Source: Burkholderiaceae bacterium (lineage in GTDB: Bacteria; Pseudomonadota; Gammaproteobacteria; Burkholderiales; Burkholderiaceae). Taken from it: a stretch of 10,792 bases of DNA. Position 1 is the first letter of the stretch; the number at the start of each line of letters is the position of its first letter. The notes under the pieces are model-generated. The model saw only the letters and a program-made list of their open reading frames with translations, did not search any database and was not told the origin of the DNA. Position numbers and translations under genes: made by a program. The stretch is taken from assembly GCA_023253905.1 (NCBI GenBank), contig JALREG010000054.1, positions 1 through 10,792 of the forward strand, written 5' to 3'. This document shows positions 7,135 through 10,792 of the stretch, piece after piece.

Positions 7135-8319
7135 ATGACACCCTCCGCTGCCACCCGCTTTCGCCTGCTACTGCCTGCCCTTCTGCTGGCAGGCGCTGCC
7201 GGCGTTGCCTCGGCCGACAGCCCCGCACCGCGCAAGCACGTCTGGGCGACACCCGACAGTGGCAGCGAAGCGCATGAGCAACTGCGTGCGCTCACAGGCG
7301 CGCTTGCCAAAGGCAGCGTGATACGGGTGCAGATCGAAAGCTCCGCTTCGCACGTGACGCGAGCCCGGATGCTGCGCGACGGTCGGGCGCAGCTCGCGGC
7401 CACCAGCGTGGCGGGCAGTGTCTTTGCCCAGGAGGGTCTGTTTGCGTTTGCCGGGGCAGACTGGGGGCCGCAGCCGGTCCGCGCTGTGCTCATGAATTCA
7501 CATGGGCAATTGCTCGGGCTGGTGGCAGCGGGCGATGCCGGCATCACTTCTGTCGCAGAGCTGAAAGGCAAGCGCGTAGCGCGCATCAAGGATGCCCCCG
7601 AAGTTGATCAGCACCTGCGCGCCCTCCTTGCCCACGCTGGCCTTACCTGGCAAGACGTCACCTCGGTACCGACCGAAGGCTATGGCGCCGCCATCCGTGC
7701 TGTCGCCGCCGGACGCGCCGATGCCGCATTCGCCGCCTCGCGCACACCCGATCTGCAGGCATTGGCCTCCTCCAAGCGGGGGCTCACCTGGCCGCTGGTA
7801 CCTCACGCCGACGAGCAGGGATGGCGCCAGCTTCGTCGGTGGGCGCCCTACATGGTGCCGGTCGATGCGGTGACCGGCACCGGTCTGTCAGACAAGGAGC
7901 CGGTGGAAAGCGTGAGCTGGCCCTATCCGGTTCTGATCACGCTGGCACGGCGCGATGCCGATGAAATCCAGGCGCTCACCCGTGAGCTCACCGGACGCTG
8001 GCGCGACTATCGCGACGCCGCGCCCGGCAACGCAGGCTGGGAAGCGCGTCGCCAGCCGCTCGCATGGGCCATTCCGTGGCACGACGGCGCAATTCGCGTG
8101 TTTCGCGAACAAGGCCTATGGCGCGCCGAACATCAGGCGCATCAGGAGCAGCTGCTCGAGCGCCAACGTGTGCTGAAGCAGGTCTGGGAGAGCCTGCGCC
8201 GATCCGGCGAGCCTGGCGCGAACCCTGACGCCGACCACGAAGCCGTGTGGCTGAAAGCGCGAGCCGAGGCTTTAAAGAAGGCGGGCCTTGATACCCTCTG
8301 GGACGCAGGCGCCCAGTGA
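7135..8319 (+). CDS. TAXI-family TRAP solute-binding protein (orphan)
   Basis: Predicted periplasmic binding protein of the TAXI family, which feeds fused DctQM-type permeases. It has 394 residues with a signal peptide (RFRLLLPALLLAGAAGVASA, 8-27). The mature part has a TAXI-like GSEAHEQLRALTGAL stretch (43-57), ARMLRDGRAQLAATS (77-91), ELKGKRVA (142-149), GYGAAIRAVAAGRADAAFAAS (182-202), and near the C-terminus IPWHDGAIRVFREQGLW (313-329), a good match to the family's H-P/D-G-A-x-x-x-Y/F ending. A charged helical tail of about 60 residues follows. No ribosome site is visible before the ATG, but no better start exists before an in-frame stop at 7054. No TAXI-type permease gene is in the window. 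It is divergent from the ABC-type binding protein and ends 4 bases from the convergent SDR. Confidence 0.85.
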   Translation: MTPSAATRFRLLLPALLLAGAAGVASADSPAPRKHVWATPDSGSEAHEQLRALTGALAKGSVIRVQIESSASHVTRARMLRDGRAQLAATSVAGSVFAQEGLFAFAGADWGPQPVRAVLMNSHGQLLGLVAAGDAGITSVAELKGKRVARIKDAPEVDQHLRALLAHAGLTWQDVTSVPTEGYGAAIRAVAAGRADAAFAASRTPDLQALASSKRGLTWPLVPHADEQGWRQLRRWAPYMVPVDAVTGTGLSDKEPVESVSWPYPVLITLARRDADEIQALTRELTGRWRDYRDAAPGNAGWEARRQPLAWAIPWHDGAIRVFREQGLWRAEHQAHQEQLLERQRVLKQVWESLRRSGEPGANPDADHEAVWLKARAEALKKAGLDTLWDAGAQ

Positions 8320-8323
8320 TCAC

Positions 8324-9103
8324 TCAGTAGGTGCCGGGATAGGTGCCACCGTCAATCAGGAAATTCTGCCCGGTGACATACGAGGCCTGCCCGCTGCAAA
8401 GATACGCGCAGGCCTGGCCAAATTCGTAAGGCTCGCCCAGCCGGCCCGCCGGGATCGACTTGGCGCGCGCAGCCAGGGTTTCTTCCAGGCTCTGCCCCTG
8501 CTTGCTCGCCATCGCCTGCGCGGTGGTGCGGATCCGGTCGGTGTTGAATACCCCCGGCAGCAGATTGTTGATCGTGACGTTGTGCCGCACGGTCTGACGC
8601 GCCAGGCCGGCAACAAAGCCGGTCAGACCGCTTCGAGCGCCGTTGGACAGACCCAGCACCTCGATGGGAGCCTTGACCGAGCTTGAGGTGATGTTGATGA
8701 TGCGACCGAAGCGGCGCGTGATCATCCCGTCGACGGTTGCCTTGATGAGCTCGATCGGCGTGAGCATATTGCCATCGAGCGCCTTCACCCAGTCGTCACG
8801 CGTCCAGTTGCGAAAATCGCCAGGCGGGGGACCGCCGGCGTTATTGATCAGGATATCAACCTGCGGACAGGCAGCAAGCACCCGGGTTCGCCCCTCATCG
8901 GTGGTGATGTCGGCCGCCACCGTGCGCACTTCGACGCCTGTCTGCTTGCGGATCTGGTCAGCGGCCTGCTCCAGCACCTCACTCGAGCGGGCATTCATCA
9001 CCAGATTGACGCCTTCCTGCGCGAGTGAAATCGCACAGCCATACCCCAGGCCCTTGCTCGAGGCGCAAACGACCGCCCAGCGGCCGGAAATTCCGAGATC
9101 CAT
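8324..9103 (-). CDS. Atypical short-chain dehydrogenase/reductase lacking the Tyr-Lys active site
   Basis: Rossmann-fold SDR homologue, 259 residues, normal for classical SDRs. Visible parts: ASSKGLGYG (14-22) instead of TGxxxGxG at the cofactor site, AADITTDE (63-70), NNAGG (87-91), IINITSSSVKAP (135-146) with the catalytic serine region, PG (183-184), and a typical LIDGGTYPG end (249-257). Where YxxxK is expected, the sequence is SNGAR: Ser153 replaces Tyr and Arg157 replaces Lys. A group of 3-ketoacyl-ACP-reductase-like SDRs is known to lack both the perfect nucleotide motif and the full tetrad, and this fits it. The reaction is unknown; it may bind cofactor without ordinary oxidoreductase chemistry. 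GGAGG lies 9 bases before the ATG. It is 41 bases downstream of ubiJ. Confidence 0.9.
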   Translation of the reverse strand: MDLGISGRWAVVCASSKGLGYGCAISLAQEGVNLVMNARSSEVLEQAADQIRKQTGVEVRTVAADITTDEGRTRVLAACPQVDILINNAGGPPPGDFRNWTRDDWVKALDGNMLTPIELIKATVDGMITRRFGRIINITSSSVKAPIEVLGLSNGARSGLTGFVAGLARQTVRHNVTINNLLPGVFNTDRIRTTAQAMASKQGQSLEETLAARAKSIPAGRLGEPYEFGQACAYLCSGQASYVTGQNFLIDGGTYPGTY

Positions 9104-9144
9104 TGCTAACCCTCCAGAAAATCAAGCGGAAGCGGATGACGCGC

Positions 9145-9825
9145 TCAGCGACGCCCACCCATGCGCCGCTCGAGCGACGCCAGCCGCGATTCTAACGACG
9201 AGAGCAGAGCCGAGTGTTCAGCCAGCTCGCTGCGAGCCACCAGCATGGGATCTTCGACACTCCACTGGCGGGCAAACCCAACGCCCGCGCGCTCACCGAG
9301 CTCACGCAGCACCTGTGCCGCACCGGCGGCCAGGCCCACGATCCGGTGCGCGATCACATCCCCGGTCAGGCGGCTGAGATCTTCTTCAACATCCCAACGC
9401 AGCGTGCGGGACAGCTCGCCCAGCGCGGCCGCGAGGAGCACATCGCCCTCGATGCGCAGATGCGGCTGAAGCCCTGCGGGCCCCTTGCTCAGCATCGCAA
9501 ACCCGGCATCCAGCGATGGCCGGATACTCATGGTGACCGAGGGGGAGGAGGTTGCTGCGGGCGCGGGCTCGAGCAGACCCTCTGCGCTCACACAAAGCAG
9601 CATCGAAAACCATGCCGCCGACCGAGCAGGATCGCGTGCTTCCAACCGGATCAGCCGCCCAGCGTGCGGGCGCAGGCTTGCCCGCGCGGCATCGTTGGCG
9701 GCCAGCAAATGATTAAGGGCCGCGAGCAACGCCCGCAGCCCTTGTTGGGATGCGCCCGACAGCCAGTCTGAGGCGCTCCCTGAGGCCACCGACGCTTCCT
9801 GCGAAGCGTCGGTTGACGCACCCAT
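9145..9825 (-). CDS. ubiJ: Ubiquinone biosynthesis accessory factor UbiJ (SCP2 domain)
   Basis: Lipid-binding accessory protein of the soluble Ubi complex that handles polyprenylated ubiquinone intermediates. From the ATG at 9825 it has 226 residues. The SCP2-like part runs from LRALLAALNHLLAAN (30-44) to about 135. TLRWDVEEDLSRLTGDVIAH (141-160) is the most recognisable family stretch, and the C-terminus (HSALLSSLESRLASLERRM, 204-222) is a heptad coiled coil as in UbiJ. The start is 1 base after the Tim44-like stop, so coupling is likely. An upstream in-frame ATG at 9939 would overlap that gene by 113 bases and is rejected. The first 28 residues are Ser/Ala-rich and beyond the usual family start, so a GTG at 9789 is a possible alternative. 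Confidence 0.85.
   Translation of the reverse strand: MGASTDASQEASVASGSASDWLSGASQQGLRALLAALNHLLAANDAARASLRPHAGRLIRLEARDPARSAAWFSMLLCVSAEGLLEPAPAATSSPSVTMSIRPSLDAGFAMLSKGPAGLQPHLRIEGDVLLAAALGELSRTLRWDVEEDLSRLTGDVIAHRIVGLAAGAAQVLRELGERAGVGFARQWSVEDPMLVARSELAEHSALLSSLESRLASLERRMGGRR
9788..9813 (-). other. 11-bp hairpin in the ubiJ translation initiation region
   Basis: ACCGACGCTTC (9788-9798) pairs perfectly with GAAGCGTCGGT (9803-9813) across the loop CTGC. In the ubiJ message it covers bases 13-38 of the reading frame and lies 13 bases after the Tim44-like stop. There is no T-run, so it is not an intrinsic terminator. On the minus strand it contains AGGAAG (9800-9795), 5 bases ahead of an in-frame GTG (9789-9787), so it could hide a second initiation site. 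Confidence 0.5.
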
Positions 9826-9826
9826 A

Positions 9827-10792
9827 TCAGGCGGCCGGAGCCTCGTTCTGCTGGATACCGGCCAGCACCCACCCGCCCGCGCCGTGAACCGGCTTGGTGA
9901 GGTTCCAGACTTCGTCGAAGGACTGCGCCGGAGCGCCAACCGCCTCGCGAATCACGCCGTAGAACCGAACGCTTGCCATGTGCTCAGCGTCGTTCGAATC
10001 CACGCCCAGGAACTCGGCCTCGACCGACACCACCTCGGTGACGTTGGCTGCGCCCTTACGGTCTTCGATCTGCATGCGCAGTTCGGCGAACATTTCGGGG
10101 GAGGTGAATTCACGCAGATCGTTGAGGTTGCCGGAATCGAATGATGCCTGCAGGCGGATGAACTGGACCTTGGCATTGCGGACAAAACCCGCGATGTCAA
10201 AGTTGGCTGGTACCCGCAGACCCGTGCTGGCGGCCGTTGTTGCAGTTGCCTCGACCGGGCCCGAACCCGCTGCAAGCGGTGCTGCCGCGGCCGGCTGCGA
10301 AACCGGAGAAAACAGCGTGTTGCCCGACTGGGCGGACGCCGCAGGCGACGGCACCGGCGCCTGGCCCGCGGCGGCACCCGCGTAGGCGGGTTGCGGCTGC
10401 GCCGACTGGCTCCGCCGCGCCATGATCATGCGGATCACGACCAGCGCGATGACGGCAAACAGCACGATCATCATGATGCTGGCGAGTTCCTCGCCAAAAC
10501 CGAGGTGACTCGCGAGCGCGGCAAGGCCGATACCGGCAGCCAGACCGGCGAGCGGACCGAGCCAGCGGTTGCCCTGGGGCTGAGCGGCAGGCGCAGCGGC
10601 GGGCTGACCGGGGCGCTGAGCGCCAGGCGCAGCCTGCTGGCCGGCGGGCGCACCACCGTCACGCTGCATGGCGTTGGGCTGCTGCTTGCCGGAATTTTTG
10701 CCGCCGCCGACGCGAGAGGCTTCTGCCTGACCGATCGACAACATGATGGCGGCAACAAAGGCGGCCACCAGAGCCATCAGACGGGTGAATTT
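9827..10792 (-). CDS. Tim44-like domain membrane protein (5' end beyond window)
   Basis: Bacterial Tim44/TimA-like protein of unknown exact role. The frame stays open to the right edge: before the Met at 10777 the codons give KFTRL, supplying the positive charges a signal peptide needs, so the true start is probably just outside. Numbering from that Met: hydrophobic signal core (2-19, ending QAEA), a Gln/Pro/Ala/Gly-rich linker (22-70), two hydrophobic segments (about 73-92 and 99-119), a second low-complexity linker (122-188), and the Tim44-like domain (about 190-316, beginning ANFDIAGFVRNAKVQFIRLQ and ending GGWVLAGIQQ). This layout matches betaproteobacterial Tim44 proteins that sit between ubiE and ubiJ; ubiE may therefore lie just right of the window. 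The stop is 1 base before the ubiJ ATG. Confidence 0.88.
   Translation of the reverse strand, partial: KFTRLMALVAAFVAAIMLSIGQAEASRVGGGKNSGKQQPNAMQRDGGAPAGQQAAPGAQRPGQPAAAPAAQPQGNRWLGPLAGLAAGIGLAALASHLGFGEELASIMMIVLFAVIALVVIRMIMARRSQSAQPQPAYAGAAAGQAPVPSPAASAQSGNTLFSPVSQPAAAAPLAAGSGPVEATATTAASTGLRVPANFDIAGFVRNAKVQFIRLQASFDSGNLNDLREFTSPEMFAELRMQIEDRKGAANVTEVVSVEAEFLGVDSNDAEHMASVRFYGVIREAVGAPAQSFDEVWNLTKPVHGAGGWVLAGIQQNEAPAA

Noticed and set aside
5931..7277. 448-codon plus-strand open frame opposite the ABC-type binding protein
   Set aside because: Very Arg-rich, without motifs, and it runs across the divergent intergenic region into the TAXI gene in another frame. The minus-strand protein has a signal peptide and family motifs.
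8315..8324. Perfect 10-base palindrome AGTGATCACT across the convergent stops of the TAXI and SDR genes
   Set aside because: It has no loop and no flanking pairing or T-run; two facing TGA stops readily create such a palindrome by chance.
8643..9377. 244-codon plus-strand open frame across the SDR and ubiJ
   Set aside because: Shadow frame of low-complexity Ser/Arg/Pro composition that spans two convincing minus-strand genes.

Overview
The window looks like high-GC chromosomal DNA from a betaproteobacterium, most likely Burkholderiales. This rests on gene content: a DctPQM TRAP system, an orphan TAXI binding protein, an atypical SDR, and a Tim44-like protein followed by UbiJ. No rRNA or other phylogenetic marker is present, so the placement is an inference. 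I see no tRNA, rRNA, CRISPR array, insertion sequence or phage gene.

Region 1 (1-5543, plus strand) is a compact six-gene run. It holds the 3' part of a DctP-type TRAP solute-binding protein, the membrane subunits DctQ and DctM, a phytanoyl-CoA dioxygenase family (PhyH) Fe(II)/2-oxoglutarate oxygenase, an isocitrate lyase/PEP mutase superfamily enzyme that apparently starts at TTG, and PurU (10-formyltetrahydrofolate deformylase). Gaps are 66 bp or less, and the last two genes share an ATGA overlap. The layout suggests uptake of an organic acid, its oxidation, C-C (or C-P) cleavage, and formate release from a folate-bound C1 unit. The substrate cannot be read from the sequence. A 10-bp perfect stem-loop lies between dctP and dctQ.

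Region 2 (5544-7001, minus strand) holds an ABC-type (iron/polyamine-like) substrate-binding protein with no transporter next to it. Downstream is a 41-codon open frame with a near-ideal Shine-Dalgarno site and a hydrophobic C-terminal half, a candidate small membrane protein.

Region 3 (7002-8319, plus strand) has a 133-bp divergent intergenic segment and an orphan TAXI-family TRAP solute-binding protein.

Region 4 (8324-10792, minus strand) reads, in transcription order, a secreted or membrane Tim44-like protein (5' end beyond the right edge), the ubiquinone-biosynthesis factor UbiJ, and a short-chain dehydrogenase homologue that lacks the Tyr-x-x-x-Lys active site. Tim44-like plus UbiJ is a common betaproteobacterial arrangement next to ubiE and ubiB. 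Here the SDR occupies the place where ubiB is often found. A strong 11-bp hairpin sits at the start of ubiJ.

All genes abut closely, and no stretch over 300 bases lacks a gene. The most interesting points are the TRAP/PhyH/PEP-mutase-like/PurU operon, the 41-residue small protein, the catalytically degenerate SDR and the hairpin controlling (or overlapping) the ubiJ start.
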